DNA from: Arion vulgaris
Lineage: Eukaryota; Mollusca; Gastropoda; Stylommatophora; Arionidae
DNA: 64,000 bases
Direction: 5' to 3'
Assembly (NCBI GenBank): GCA_020796225.1
Contig: CM036753.1
Coordinates: 71,859,865 to 71,923,864, forward strand
In this document: positions 34,806 through 47,134 of the stretch, piece by piece
Position numbering within the stretch: position 1 is the stretch's first letter
Layout of the letters: every line of letters starts with the position of its first letter
Notes under the pieces: model-generated
What the model was told of the DNA's origin: nothing
Seen by the model: only the letters and a program-made list of their open reading frames with translations
The model's database searches: none
Made by a program: the position numbers and the translations under genes

Positions 34806-34905
34806 TCTCTTCTTCTTCTTGCGTTTGCCCGCTATGAATTTAGGTGTAGTCAGGGTGCCTGGTATGGTGCTTCTGACTGATTTTTGTGTAAAGGCATGCT
34901 TTCAT
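34806..34905 (-). repeat. Repeat H fragment inside the hAT element
   Basis: (TTC)n followed by GCGTTTGCCCGCTATGAATT and GTGCTTCTGACTGATTTTTG, matching 22366-22460. Only the 3' part is present. It inserted after the hAT element did. Confidence 0.6.
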
Positions 34906-36200
34906 TTTTTTAATCAGTGTCCCCTCCATACCTTTGACTACAGAGGTATGAAGTATGTTTTTTAATGCGATGGATGAACTTGGTGAAGTGAAATTAGCTT
35001 TCCAATGTCTGGTGCTAAATTGGGTATCACCATGATCAATAAATTTGGGTTGATTTCTTTGAGACAACAGTTTCAGTATTACAGAAAAACCATTTTCCAC
35101 CAATTATCATGTTGGAAATGCAAGATAGAATTTAAAAAAAACAACTATTGTCCATAGTGCAGGGTAGCGATTATAAATTTTCTTCTGTAACAAAAACCTC
35201 ATGGTAAATTGGGTATCACCAATTTCTTTAACTTTGCTTTCAGCTCTATGCCGTTTCTTAAACCCAATTAGTTCTTCCTCCACTTATTGATGGCGAGTGT
35301 CTGAAAATGGATTTATAACCGCGTCTGGGATTTCAATCAAAAGATCATCTGTTAATCAGTGACATATCTTTATGCAGTATATCCAAATGATCACAATAAA
35401 CTTGAATATCATTATCTTGTGTATCCCTATATCTTCACATCTATATATTTCTATTCTATATTTAACAGGCTCAGAAATTGGAATAATTCCCAATGGCCGA
35501 TTTTTCGTTTGAAAAGAACTAACTTTGTTATAAATGTGCAGACTACAGATTTGGCCTTAATAATATTGACCAAATTTCCTTGAAAATTCATGTCATTGAG
35601 CAGCTTTGTAAATAGATATGGTAAATAAGCAATGTCAGGCATAAACTTTTTCAGTGCTGAGGAAGCAATCTTGTATTTAGAAAACTACAATTGTATCAAA
35701 AAGATAATAAAAATGAACACAGTTCTCTTTCGAAGCCAACAAACTTCAGAATGAAGCAGCAAGTATTCATCATTGTCTAAACAGTTTTCAGAACTGCTGA
35801 TCATCGAGGGCATGGCATTTTATTTTGTCTACTGCAGTAATGACAGCGCTCAATGGGTTGTGCAAAAGATCACTGAGATTTTCTGAAACCAGATGTTACA
35901 GATGAATGATACAGTGAATAATAAAGATATTAGGCACTACTACTATCTTTTTTCAAGAATGCAAGAAATCCATAGTAACAGCCAGTCATTGTTGGTGCTC
36001 CATCAGTTGGACAAGCACATATGTTTATTAGTGGAATTGCCTTTTCTTTGAAGAACTAACTGATTAACAACACAAAATATTGACTCTCCTTTAGTATCTG
36101 TTTTTAGTTCCCTGGCAAATAATAATTCTTTAGCCAAACTTTAATCTTTTATAAAGCGGATATGCACAAGGAGCAGAGACTTATTTCCAAGCAATGTTGA

Positions 36201-36464
36201 TTAATCCAGCTGTAATGCAAATTCTGTTGTTTGTAATATACTGCACAGTGTATCTTCCACATTAGCAGGAATTTCATTAATGTGCAGTTGCATTAAATTG
36301 TTGCTGACAGAAATCTTCTTAATTATATCATGTGGTGACTTATGCAAGACTGTATTCAGAACCTCACTAACAGCAGGGAGAATGAGTTCTTCACCTTTTT
36401 GTATGGGGTGACTTTCAGACTTTGCAATCAATAATGAAATGATGTAGGAAGCTCGAATAACCAT
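36201..36464 (-). pseudogene. hAT transposase fragment, best preserved segment
   Basis: An 87-codon open stretch of the dead ZBED5-like transposase reading SYIISLLIAK, ELILPAVSEVLNTVLHK, IKKISVSNNLMQLHINEI and EFALQLD. In active relatives this lies just after the BED finger and before the first catalytic aspartate (LQLDESTD), which is lost here: a stop follows LD. Confidence 0.8.
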
Positions 36465-37041
36465 CTATGTTTTGTTTGTGAAGTCTTACATAACATGCTT
36501 GACGTTGGCTGGTTGTGAAATTTGTCACAAAGTGATTGGTAAAAAGCGATGTCTTTATCTTCTATACCAGAGTGTGCCTGCTTGAGGTGCAATAATTCTG
36601 GATGGTTTCATTGTCTCATTAGAAAGTCTTTTCACACACTAAACACATTGGGATGGTGGTTTATTGGTGATTTTACTAATCCAAATGTTATGTATTCTGC
36701 ACAATACTATCTGCACATCATCTTTGTTTGTACTGATTCCACATTTCTTCTGTAACATAATCTGCTTTGGCTCTACAGTAAAAAGTACCGCATGTTTTGA
36801 ATAAGTTGTGTGGAATTCTAAGAGATGATGACATAACGGGCACCAGACCATGTTTTCATCACATACATTTTCACAGAAACTGCAATTTCGTCACTTCAAA
36901 TAACTTACAATATATTTAAAATGATTATCCTAGAAATAATAATAGATTATTAGAACTGAAATTCCCCTTTATCCGCCATCAATTGCCCATTTTCTTCTCA
37001 TGGGGAAGAAGTTATCCACTTTAGGAGTCGCTGGTTTACAC

Positions 37042-38335
37042 TATTTTGTATGCAAGAGAAGAGGGTTCTTTTATGGAATTGTCTTACTTCCATGTAAAAT
37101 TATAATTTTTTTAATGTGTGAAACTGCAGCATGGTCAGTTGGTTAAATGTAGCAACAGTGTGAATGTGTTACCAGTTCATCAAAATGTAATGTCTAATCA
37201 AAATTTATACTAAATAACTTTTCTATCATTCATAAAAATATATTTTTTGTAGTGCCTTAATGTGCAGTAGAAAGTCACATACAAGAATGAACTAATTCCT
37301 CATGTCAGCACAATAGTATGGCTTGAAAAAATCTTGTGTTTTCTGTGAACGTGATCCATAAATCAGATCGAGTGCCATCTTTCAAATGTTGACAAGTAAT
37401 AATATGAATCAACATTTTCTTTCTGTTGTAATGGTGGTACATTCGGAGAGACATGCTATCTATCCATTGCTTGATGTTTTCTTTCCACATTTTGAACTTT
37501 TCCTTCATTTCGTACACAATTATATTTTGTTCTGTCCCAGAGTATTGTTACACAATTATATTTTGTTCTGTCCCAGAGTATTGTTTCGAGATGTTCATAT
37601 AGTTTTCTTAATATAACCAGTTCCATGCATGTTCTTGCTCAAGTCATACCTACAGTACAGCACTATGAAACACTGCATTACAAATATTGAATGACATTTA
37701 ATACCTGCAATTAAAACAAATACCACACCCGTAAAAGACACTTCAACACACAGAAAACAAATTGATTAGCAAGACAGTACACGAAGACGGTTTAAAAAAA
37801 AAAAATCTTGTTAATTCAGTTTTACAAATGTTTAAAAAATCAAATATTTATTACAGAACTAATGTGTGAGCCATCTTTTACTTGTAAATTCACTCAGATT
37901 CTTTTCCATGTGTCTTTGTAATGGATATGTTTTCTGTGCCAAATGTATGTTATCATTTGCTATTAGGAGCTGTATCATAAACAATAATTTGTTGTAATCA
38001 ATGATGTTGCTGCTCTTTGTGCTACATGCTGCTTTAGGGACTAACACATGAAATATAATTGCTCCGAATAATATCTACTATTATCATGTTTTAATTACTT
38101 TATTTATTGAATTTTATAGTGATCCGTTTTGTTTAGAAATAATATAACATACATCTATGATGTGTAGTGTGTAATTGAGTAGTTCAGACACTCGTTTCTC
38201 AGTTAAATAGGCTGTGATAAGGTATGGAATTCTGGGCTACAATTTAAAAATAGACCATCCTACACACTGCAGGGTGGCAGGCTGGACATCATGCAACCTT
38301 TAATCATCAGCCTAGAAATTCTCCTAACTACACAT
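37042..38335. other. Unassigned stretch with a perfect 36-bp duplication
   Basis: At 37513-37584 a 36-bp unit (TACACAATTATATTTTGTTC and 16 more bases) is repeated exactly twice head to tail. No gene or interspersed repeat was recognised elsewhere. Confidence 0.5.
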
Positions 38336-38429
38336 ACACATCCCCTCTCTCTTGTGCCTTTTTAACTCCAGTTGGGCATAGGCCCTCACCAACTCATGCC
38401 AAGTCTTAATTTGACATGTTCATTCATGG

Positions 38430-38575
38430 CTTGTTGAATTTTGTAGCTAAAGTTTTCTACCAGCCCTATGCCAAAACCTACCTTAGTTGGCTCTTATGAC
38501 ATGCCTTGTAAGTCGTATTGTTACTATTCTTAGCTTCCCTTGTGGCTCTGGCAACACAAGGGCACACACACACAC
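38430..38575 (-). repeat. SINE-A partial copy
   Basis: Minus orientation: ATGACATGCCTTGTAAGTCG, TTACTATTCTTAGCTTCCC, TGGCAACACAAGGGCA. Only the sense 5' part is recognisable. Confidence 0.55.
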
Positions 38576-38579
38576 CAAT

Positions 38580-39235
38580 GGAAATTAAGTTTATTCAACA
38601 GTTTAGATATATTTTGAACTAGGTAAATGTTCAGATGAGAATTTATTTATAAAACAAAACATCAAGTCACATGGTTTCAATTGTTGTTTTAAAATAAAAA
38701 AGATACTTAAAAAGTAAAATTACATTTTGTAATAGACAGAACATAGACAATAAACAAACAGCTAGAAGACAATTTTAAAAATGAGGTGTAATATCCATGG
38801 AAACAAAGGCAATCAAATGTTCTAGATAAATTAGAGATGAATATAGAAGAGACCACATATGTAAACCTAATTTTTGACACATAAGAGAAAACCATACCAT
38901 ATAGTTAAAAGATTTGAGTTCAAACAGACAAGAGGAAGACAACACTATATATAAGTGGGAAGGAAGCATCAAGGTGTGGACAAATTGTCAGAATATACTG
39001 TCACAATAAGAGAAAGCATATGTTGGCGATACATTATAGTCAACCTTTGATGTGGAGATGGTATTGGTATCTGATAGTTTACAAATGTGACATAAGATTC
39101 ATTTAGACATGCTTTCACAAATCTAATAAATTAGTAGCAAATGCTGTACCTACCAGCTAGCCCCATTGTTAAGGCACCCAAAAATTTCACAGGCAGCTAA
39201 GCAACAGATGATCAACAGTATTTTTATACCTACTT
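38580..39235. other. Unassigned AT-rich stretch
   Basis: Short minus frames at 38707-38972 show no domain. Confidence 0.35.
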
Positions 39236-39239
39236 TGTG

Positions 39240-39645
39240 TTACCAGAGCCAAACATGGACATTGAGCAAAGCGCAGTCACAAAAATAACTACATGTGAAA
39301 TGCGTTGTCTGCGAAAAGTTACCAACACAAGAAAAGACAGAATCACCAACATCAGCATAAGAAAGAAAGTTGGCACAAAACCGTGCTTGAATTACATAGA
39401 TAAACAAAGAATAAAGTGGTTTGGCCCAAATCCCAAACTCCACAGTATACAGAGTCTTCTACAACAGAACATCGGGAAAGAAGGCAAGAGGAAGACCATG
39501 GAAAAGATGGTTAGATGGCGTAGCAGAATCCTGTGAAAGAGCAAAGATAACAATCACACAAGCCACCAGAATAGCGCAAGACAAAAACAGAAAACCACGA
39601 CACTGGGCAACAACCCGGTAGCAGTGTGACGACAAAAGAAGAAGA
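39240..39645 (+). mobile_element. LINE group T 3' end with (GAA)n tail
   Basis: The first frame reads EPNMDIEQ, CEMRCLRKVTNTRKDRITN, LNYIDKQRIKWFG and LLQQNIGKEGKRKTMEKM. After a one-base shift comes RGRPWKRWLDGVAESCERAK with a final RHWATTR. This is the textbook C-terminus of RTE-like LINEs. It ends GTGTGACGACAAAAGAAGAAG. Confidence 0.75.
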
Positions 39646-39649
39646 ATAA

Positions 39650-40640
39650 ATTAGTAATGGTGCTCAAGTGATTAATATACGTCATGATGGTGGCAATACA
39701 ATTTAGAGCATATTTTTAAGGTGACACATATCAACATAGTTTATATTCAATAAAATAAGACATTTATTTCTTGTGTCCATTGTATTGTTTTAGAAATGTA
39801 CAAAAAAGTGTTAATATTAACAATTTACACTAGAGAACTTATAACAATATTAATTTCCAAAATTGGTACAATATAATTTAGTAAAAAATTCATTTGACAA
39901 TTTCCATTTTTATTTAAACATGGAAAAAAAGATACACATATTAGTTTTATTTGTTAAATACAAAAATGTAACATTTAATTTTAATAATTAAAAAAAAAAC
40001 GTTTACAGTAAACCAGTTAACATGTACAAGAAAAGAATAACAATGCATAAAAAAAACATGAAATTTATAGGAAATTCATCTGTGTTGAATGGAGGTTGTC
40101 TTTATTGCACTTGAGCACCTTCCGATGCATTACTGTAACATTTCACTACATTTGTTATATTATTATATGCAATGTCCACATTTAATGTTAAACGTATAAG
40201 TTCTGCAGATATTATATGAGAATGTTTGTTGCTACTGACTGATGCAATAAATATAATGCTACTAATGTAATCTTTGATTTATCTTTGATTATTTCATGCT
40301 TTAAATTTGGAGTTGTACAATTTTGATTTGCACTCATTGGTTCAAGAGATGCTTCCATGTCACACATTGAGACTCTTCTGCAACAAAGAGACGATGGCTG
40401 TTCTCTGCTTTACCATGTATCAGTACTAATTTACAGATGTAAGATATCTTAAATTGGACGACAACTGTTTTTTCAAGAACACACAACCCTCATAAAGTGA
40501 AAAGTCTGCAATAGACTGGAAGACAAACACTGGATATGATTGTGGAAAAGACCAGATCATTATATTTTGTCTACATTATTGAGTCACGACAATGCAAAGA
40601 ATAGACACTTACATAGACTAGGAATAATTCAAACAGCTCT
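39650..40640. other. Unassigned AT-rich stretch
   Basis: Long A/T runs; no gene or repeat landmark. Confidence 0.35.
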
Positions 40641-40649
40641 CTACCAGTG

Positions 40650-40800
40650 TCAACAGACAGAATAGATACAGAAGCATGTCCTGCAAGACTGTCCTCTCCT
40701 GGATAGGCTGAGAAGCAACAGGTGGCCACATCAAGTCGACCTGAAAACTAAGCTTTTGAGTAAACCTAACAGACTTGAATCTGACTGCCCATTTTGTGAT
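40650..40800 (+). mobile_element. LINE group J C-terminal fragment
   Basis: The sense reading EHVLQDCPLLDRLRSNRWPH matches ILQNCPQYADLRRKRWPL at 2191-2713, the Cys-containing region after RNase H. Confidence 0.6.
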
Positions 40801-41169
40801 TCATAGTGGATGTTTTGAAGAAGGTTGTCCAGGTAACAATATGTAATGGCTTCGAGGTTTCACCTCTGCAGACCAGAATGGAACAGTCTCAGACAGAACA
40901 AGACTAGATAGACTTTATGACAGCATGGATGGCAGAAACACTAACCTGGAAGAAGTTGGTTGAGAGGGGAATATTAGACAATGTCTGAATGACAGATAAC
41001 TAGAGTGACCTACAGAAAAACACCCAATAGAGTTGTGGGGATGTTCTGTAGTTATCTACATCTAACCTGAATCGTAGATGAACTATGTAGTAAGTACGGT
41101 TTAGGAGTAATTTTATAACTAAAGTCTGGCATTAGTAACATACATTTCTCATTAAATAAATCAGTTATT

Positions 41170-41375
41170 ACCTCTCAAAAACAATTCTTCAGGGACCAGT
41201 CGAGAGTGGTAGAAGAGAAAGGTAAAGAAAAGCATGAGCTGATAACATCAAGAATTGATCAGGAAATGACTCGTCCACCATGCAGAGGAACGATATCTTT
41301 GGAGGGGCTCTGTGTTGATTTCATCGTACAAACTTTACAACCCTAATGGGTTATGGTCTAGGTAAAAAGAATTTG
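41170..41375 (+). mobile_element. LINE group T (CR1-like) 3' fragment
   Basis: Frames spell SLKTILQGPVESGRR and, shifted, HHAEERYLWRG: the KTILQGTLEGGRRRGRQ and AEDRERWR landmarks of CR1-like LINE tails. The copy at 42480 is closely related. Confidence 0.6.
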
Positions 41376-41814
41376 AAGGCAGCCCTTAATTTGACAAATC
41401 AGGCTCATAGGGGATTCTGTGGTAACATATCCTACTCCACCTACATGTGGTGACCCTGGAAACAGACTGCAATGCTGCATTCTGGCAAAGTTAGTAAGGA
41501 TTGAACAAGGAAGCCAATCTTGAGATGTGGAAGTGCAGAATGTGCATGGTATGCTAACACAACAGATGCAGAACATTTCAGTGTCAGTGCTTACATGTCT
41601 ACGGTTTCCCTGTCAAACACTTAAGAATGTTGTGTCCATAACAGCTATCCTAGCAAGTATAATCAAAATAACGAGGCAATCTGGCATCTAAGAATGAGCA
41701 CAGTGAACCATATCATGACTACTGTATCATGAGCAGCAGAAAGAGCTCACTCATCTCCAAATGCTAGTGAAGTTCAATTCTGGCTTTTGTCTGGGGTGGG
41801 TATAAAATTCAGAT

Positions 41815-42061
41815 CGCCCGAGTGGTTACCGACACCCACATTTGGGGTGTAAAGAATAGAACCACTGTTACCTGTCCCGCTTGTCGTAAGAGGCGACTAA
41901 GGAGGTGTGACTGAAATCGGATGCAAGTGTCCTAAACGTGTAGAAGTATATGCGTTTAGGAGCCTACCAAACCAATGTGCAACGTATACACGTTTTGGCA
42001 AAGATCAAACATATCACAAAGAGTTATTAAAATTGGTCGTAAAGAACGAATGCAAAGAAGA
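41815..42061 (+). repeat. SINE-B copy
   Basis: Near full length: CGAGTGGTTACC, GTGTAAAGAATAGAACCACTG, GTCGTAAGAGGCGACTAAGG, AAATCGGATGCAAG, GAACGAATGCAAAGAAG. Flanks AAATTCAGAT and AAATCCAGAT look like an aged target duplication. Confidence 0.85.
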
Positions 42062-42064
42062 AAT

Positions 42065-42215
42065 CCAGATACCCCAGCTCTTCAATGCTATGTACAACAT
42101 AAATTATCAGTTATATGAGGACTATCATCATAGCACTTTGGACACGTCCATAGGTGCTCCGATCTCCGCCTCAACAAATCCAACACGCCAATTCGATGTT
42201 GATTAATCAATCTCT
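42065..42215 (-). mobile_element. LINE group R C-terminal fragment
   Basis: Minus strand: RLINQHRIGVLDLLRRRSEH, then LWTCPKCYDDSPHITDN-like codons, with a small deletion where RWTL stands in other copies. It matches the tail of the 13890 element. Confidence 0.7.
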
Positions 42216-42479
42216 TTGAATATGTACAACATAAATACTAGATGGCATTGTGCTGAAGGGCAAGAGTCCAAGAGCTGCTGTATCACTGAAGAGGAATGTC
42301 ACAGATCACTATATATGAAGGTCATGAGTTTACAAAATTTAATGTAGCACTGCAATATACTAGACAGCAAGTAAAAGGTATGGAGAGAAAAATTATGGCT
42401 TTTGAATCTAAATATTATTGAAGGATGCAGCAGATCTCATACAAAGAAAATAGACATATTTTCTAGGAATAAAGTAACT

Positions 42480-42735
42480 ATGCTGGCAGGACAGCTAGCA
42501 GTGGTGAAAGATAAACTCACATGGTTTGAATATGTGAACAAACATGACTCCCTCTCATAAACAATTCTTCAGGGACTCTGGGAGATGGTAGGAGAAGAAG
42601 ACAGAGAAAAGCACAGGCTGATAACATCAAGGTTTGGGTTAGGAAAGGACTCGTCCACCACGAAGAGGAAAGAGAAATGTGTTGGCAAGTTCATCATATA
42701 ACCATAATGGGATATTTGCTATGGTTAGATAAACA
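42480..42735 (+). mobile_element. LINE group T (CR1-like) 3' fragment
   Basis: KLTWFEYVNKHDSLS, then TILQGLWEMVGEEDREKHRL, a damaged form of the FGHVTRHDSLSKTILQGTLEGGRRRGRQ tail. It matches the copy at 41170. Confidence 0.65.
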
Positions 42736-42904
42736 ACAAATTTGTCAATTTAATTCTTTTGTTAGTACAACTTTCTTAAGAATTAGTTGATGAAATTTGA
42801 ATGTCATAGTAATAATTAATGGTTAGTTTTATATTCTATCTATTCACACAATGAAAGTTAATGTCAATCATATTCATTAACTATCCTCACAAAAACAAAA
42901 ACCC

Positions 42905-44290
42905 GAGCAAAATCCAGGATGGCAATCATGAAAAACTAGCTGGCACAACCTGGGGGCAGATAACAGTGTTTTAAAGAAGCTTTATATGGGATATGTTTGC
43001 CCGACACTGGACTATGGAATCTCTGCATGGGCAACTGTAGCCCAATCCAACTTCAATAAAATCAACCGTGTTCAGAACCAAGCTATGAGAATTATTACAG
43101 GGGAATGAGATCTACTCCAATACAGGAAATGGAGAAGACCACCGGCCTACAACCAATGGAGGATATAAGAGACAGCAGAGCACAAAAACAAGCAGAAAAG
43201 TTCAAGAGACTAGAAGATCACCCAATGTACCACAGAATGAATGGGCTAGGAAGGGGCAGACTAAAACGAACCAACTTTGCAGCGACAACCAAGATGATGA
43301 TGAGCAAACAACCATCATGTGCTGAAGTTACCCCAAACCACTAAAATACACCAACACAAGACAGATATGGAAAGATACAAAATTCCCAGAGCTGAATGAG
43401 AACATCACAGGGATAGTAGGAAAAACCAACAAACAAGTGAAGAAAGAAAACTCCTGGCCACCGAGTACCTAAAGGAACACTTTCCTAACAGCAGGTGGAC
43501 CCATGTATACACAGATGGGTCTGCAGCAAATGCAACTGAAAATGGAGGAGGAGCCCTCATAGTGCTGTGACATGAAACTCAGGAAGCTAAAATTAGCGAC
43601 AGGAAGGTTCTCCAGCAATTACAGAGCAGAGGCAGAGGCCCTAAAAGCGGTAGCAGAAGCCATAGTGTCAGAGGAACATGTAAATGAAAACCTGGTATTT
43701 CTTACTGATGCCCTGTCAGTAATTACTGCTCTAAAAATGAAGACGATAACAACTTGAAGGAGCTGCAAGCATCACTACACCAAGTATGCAACATCTTCTC
43801 TAGAGTGGTAATACAGTGGATACCATCTCACTGCAGAATACCTGGAAATGAGACTGCAGACATATTGGCAAAAGCAGGCTACCACAGACAGACACCAGTA
43901 TGACATATGAGGAAGCAAAAGTACGGATAAAAATGGCCTACAAGAACAAATGGCTGAGAGATCACCCAGGGCATGAAAAGAACGATGCTTACCACCAACT
44001 AAGTAGAGAGGAACAGGTTGTCATTTTTCGTCTACGAACAGGGCACAATAGACTGAGGTACCATCTGTTTAACAAGTATAAAATAGGCCCATCTGACATA
44101 TGTACATGTGGCACCAGCAAGATGACAGAGACACACATACTGCAAGAATGTCCAACGTACATGGAACAGAGAAAAACACATGGCCAATCCCCATATCAGT
44201 CCAAGACAAGCTATACGGAGATGTACATGGACTCCGGTTGACCACTAACTACTTTAAAAGTATACAAATCGATGTCTGAAAACGTTGGAA
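42905..44290 (+). mobile_element. LINE group J: end of RT, RNase H and C-terminus
   Basis: Order on the plus strand: the post-RT segment (AIMKN, QAMRIITG-like); a linker frame at 43105-43344; RNase H with VYTDGSAAN and GGGALI (first Asp), RAEAEALKAVAEA (Glu), LTDALSVITAL (second Asp) and WIPSHCRIPGNETADILAK (His/Asp). The C-terminus is FRLRTGHNRLRYHL, CTCGTSKMTETHILQECPTY. All four acidic RNase H positions are still visible, but two or more frame breaks make it non-functional. It is 5'-truncated, and (GAA)-like bases follow at 44288. Confidence 0.8.
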
Positions 44291-44319
44291 GAAGAAAAAA
44301 CTATCCTCACAAATATTGG

Positions 44320-44605
44320 TTTCTGAACCGGCTTCAGGCAGACCCATAGGTGCTTATCTTAGTCTTCCTCAGCAGATGTCACTGTGTATGCATACTGATG
44401 GTTCATCTGGCTCATTGGTTAAATAAACTTCTTATTCTGTTCTTCAGGCTTCTAGATCTGCTTGTACAATGTGTGATTTCAAAATCGCTGTATAAATTCA
44501 ACATAAATTTTAGTGTCCTCATTCAATATACGGTCACTGAGCAGCAGAATGATGTTCCCCATTCTATCTTCAATTGCCAGACAATCGAGCTGTTGATGCA
44601 CACCT
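44320..44605 (-). mobile_element. LINE group R C-terminal fragment
   Basis: The plus-strand blocks GGCAGACCCATAGGTGCT, TGCATACTGATGGTTC and TTTTAGTGTCCTCATTCAA match the minus-strand fragment at 34150-34425 (sense HLWVCLKP). The 116-codon plus frame over it is a shadow. Confidence 0.6.
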
Positions 44606-45385
44606 GTCTGCTCTCTCATTACTGTGAACACCAGCATATTCTGGACAATAGATCAACAAAAGTACAGAGATTTAAAGTCTTTTCCCATCTGATGTCCTAG
44701 CCAATGCCCCTACTGGCATATGGCATAATTCCCAATCCATCTCCTTCATATTTTAATGATGGTTTACGGGGAACAGATAGTGAAGTCGATAACACGCTTT
44801 GCTAGTAACCACATGCTATACTAATTCTGGGGGTCGAATCCAACTTGGGCCCAAAATGTTACAGTGTGCATACTAAACATTGTTGAACTACACAGGTTAC
44901 CTGATCCTTTACTTCGGGATCTAAATTACAATTACCTCAAAAGTTGGTGTATGGCTCACTTGAATGCTGAGGGACACTGATAAGGGAAGCAAGCCTTCAT
45001 GCAAAAATCAGTCAGATGTGTCATATTAGACGCTCTGACTTCCTGATTCGTAGCCGGCAAACAAGAAAAGGAAAATATGAATCTCCAATGATGCAGTTTG
45101 TTACTTTTAAATGGTCTTTATTTGCTGTTGTAGTTGGGACAGAAAATTTTCAGGAATTGTCTTAAAATTGTATTTTGGAATGTCTCTAACTTGTGTGTGA
45201 TGTTAACAACCATCTTCATACTAAAGTAGCTGTCCTGTATGCTCAATTCTGTTCAGTAATTATCCTACCCTGAGTGCTATTCTCTCATCTATTGGGATAC
45301 ATTCTTCTGCTTTTTGGTAGGATCACAACTGAGGTAATCTGGCCAATCTTTCTTTCAGCGTGGACCATTCATGACATGCCAAGCA
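44606..45385. other. Unassigned stretch
   Basis: No gene or repeat was recognised. Confidence 0.35.
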
Positions 45386-45389
45386 TTCC

Positions 45390-45960
45390 TGTCACTAACT
45401 TAGTGGACCAAGCCAGTGGCTTTGGTTATCAAACGTGAAAGAGCTTGTAAACGTGACTTTGCCTGGTCCACTAGAGTTAATATCATTAGTGTTCTTGTGC
45501 TAGTGGATCTGATCAGCAATAAACCAATATAAGTTTTGGTTTGGGCGATAAGCATGACAAGAACATAGTTACTGATGGCCAAGCATACGTCGTCTCCACA
45601 ATGGGAGTATTGTAGTGCAGTCAAATACTATATTTATGTCTTCATTCTGAACACTTTACAGGTGCTCACTTTGTGACTGTAATATCATGAGGATGCCAGA
45701 TCTGTAGTCCACCAAGTGTAAAACCAGTTTAGGAACAGAAGGACATACAGCACATGCTAGAGATGTGCAGAAACCATAACTTTGAAAGTTCTGAGACCCT
45801 GCTTGCAACATTGTATGTATTGCTTGTTCAACATGTTGGGAAGATAAACTGCAATCAAAGGTTATCCCAAGATGAAGCCGTCTGCTACAAAATTCGATAG
45901 TTTGACTATCAAACGTGGCTCTGGATAGGCCAGTGTTGACTATGAAATTATTCAAAGATC
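45390..45960 (-). mobile_element. LINE group R: post-RT region fragment
   Basis: Minus strand: LHLGITFDCSLSSQHVEQAI, then KLVLHLVDYRSGILMILQSQ. These align with TFLDVQFDRSLYFREHVEYI and VILYQMLVLSTIEYTMAIL of the element at 58375. A broken continuation runs to about 45390. Confidence 0.65.
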
Positions 45961-45964
45961 ACCA

Positions 45965-46730
45965 CAACAAGCAAACCTCTTCTAACAACTATGATAATAA
46001 TAATTCCTCTTGTACCGTTATACGTTACATAGGGCCTGCAAACAATTTCTCCATACCGCTCCATAGTTTTATCTGTTTTACCAGTTTAAATAATAGTTAA
46101 TGTATAATTTTGTGCACAATAATATTATCTAAATAAAATTATTCACATTATATAAGTTTTCAATAAAATACATGATGACAAACACATAATTTTATCAAGT
46201 TATTTTTTAATGACTGTTTTGACAAAATAGTTCACATGTATGTACGTTGTACTTACCCTTTTAACTGGCCAATTTATAACAACAAATTACTTCAATCAAT
46301 CAATAAAGTAATCATGGCCAACTGAACAAATTACTTCAATCAATAATTTAAATAATAACAAAAAATATCAATAAGTTTACCACATAAACTATATAGTACC
46401 ACAGTAGCAAAAAAATATCTATCTGAGTAAAATGTAAATCAAAATTTAAATTCAACAAAACTGGTCGCGTTGTGTGGAAATAAATAGTTAGTATACATCA
46501 ATTTTGGACACAACTAAAAAAAACAATTTAACAATAACTACTGGATTATAGGAAACAAGTTGAAATTTGATGGTACTATCTAAACGCAAATGTTGAAAAC
46601 TATAAATTACAACAACTGTACAATATAAAGGAAATGTTAGTAATTAACAAATCAGCTGCTGATGAGGAAGTATGAAACATTAATATAACAGTTGCTGATT
46701 GGGAAGTAAGAAGGCTATTCCAAAATCAAC
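45965..46730. other. Unassigned AT-rich stretch
   Basis: Nothing was recognised. Confidence 0.35.
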
Positions 46731-46743
46731 ATCTGATTGACTT

Positions 46744-46975
46744 TTCTTCTTTGCGTTCGTTCTTTACGACCAATTTTAATCACTCTTTGTATATGTTTGA
46801 TCTTTGCCAAGAACGTGTATACGTTGCACATTGGTTTGGTAGCCCCTAAATGCATAGACTTCTACACGTTTAGGACACATGCATCCGACTTCAGCCAAAC
46901 CTCCTTAGTCGCCTCTTTCGACATATGTGGCAGGTAACAGTGGTTCTATTCTTTACGCCTGTAACCACTCAGGTG
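46744..46975 (-). repeat. SINE-B, 10-bp target-site duplication
   Basis: Minus orientation, flanked by TGATTGACTT at 46734-46743 and 46976-46985. Blocks: CTTCTTTGCGTTCGTTC, ACGTGTATACGTTGCAC, CCTCCTTAGTCGCCTC, GTTCTATTCTTTACG. The GGGGCCCAAATTTGGGG segment is deleted. Confidence 0.85.
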
Positions 46976-47134
46976 TGATTGACTTGTAAAATAATTTAGT
47001 TGTCATAGCGACTTGATGCATTGCTTGCAGCAATAAGTAATATGTTAACACACAATGTGCCAATCTACAGTTAGAATTGTTCAGATGTTCTAGAGTAGTG
47101 ACCTAGTAAACAAGGACCTTGGTATTTAATTTTC

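Larger units (their letters stand above)
34563..37033 (-). mobile_element. hAT DNA transposon (ZBED5-like), complete ends, dead transposase
   Basis: The 2471-bp element has inverted ends CAGTGTCTCCTAAAC (left) and CAGCGACTCCTAAAG (right, complemented), each followed within 25 bases by CTTCCCC. It is flanked by the 8-bp duplication GTTTACAC (34555-34562 and 37034-37041), the hallmark length for hAT elements. Minus-strand fragments follow a ZBED5-type transposase: ETMKP in a BED-finger remnant, ASYIISLLIAKSESH then GEELILPAVSEVL (36201-36464), FALQLD, a long broken middle, and LVENGFSVILKLLSQ with a DHGDTQF-like end (the dimerisation domain). Many stops and frameshifts make it inactive. A (TTC)n-headed repeat H fragment lies at 34806. 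Confidence 0.9.

Noticed and set aside
44350..44700. A 116-codon frame as a host gene
   Set aside because: Much of it overlaps the minus-strand LINE group R tail at 44320-44605, and it shows no domain.
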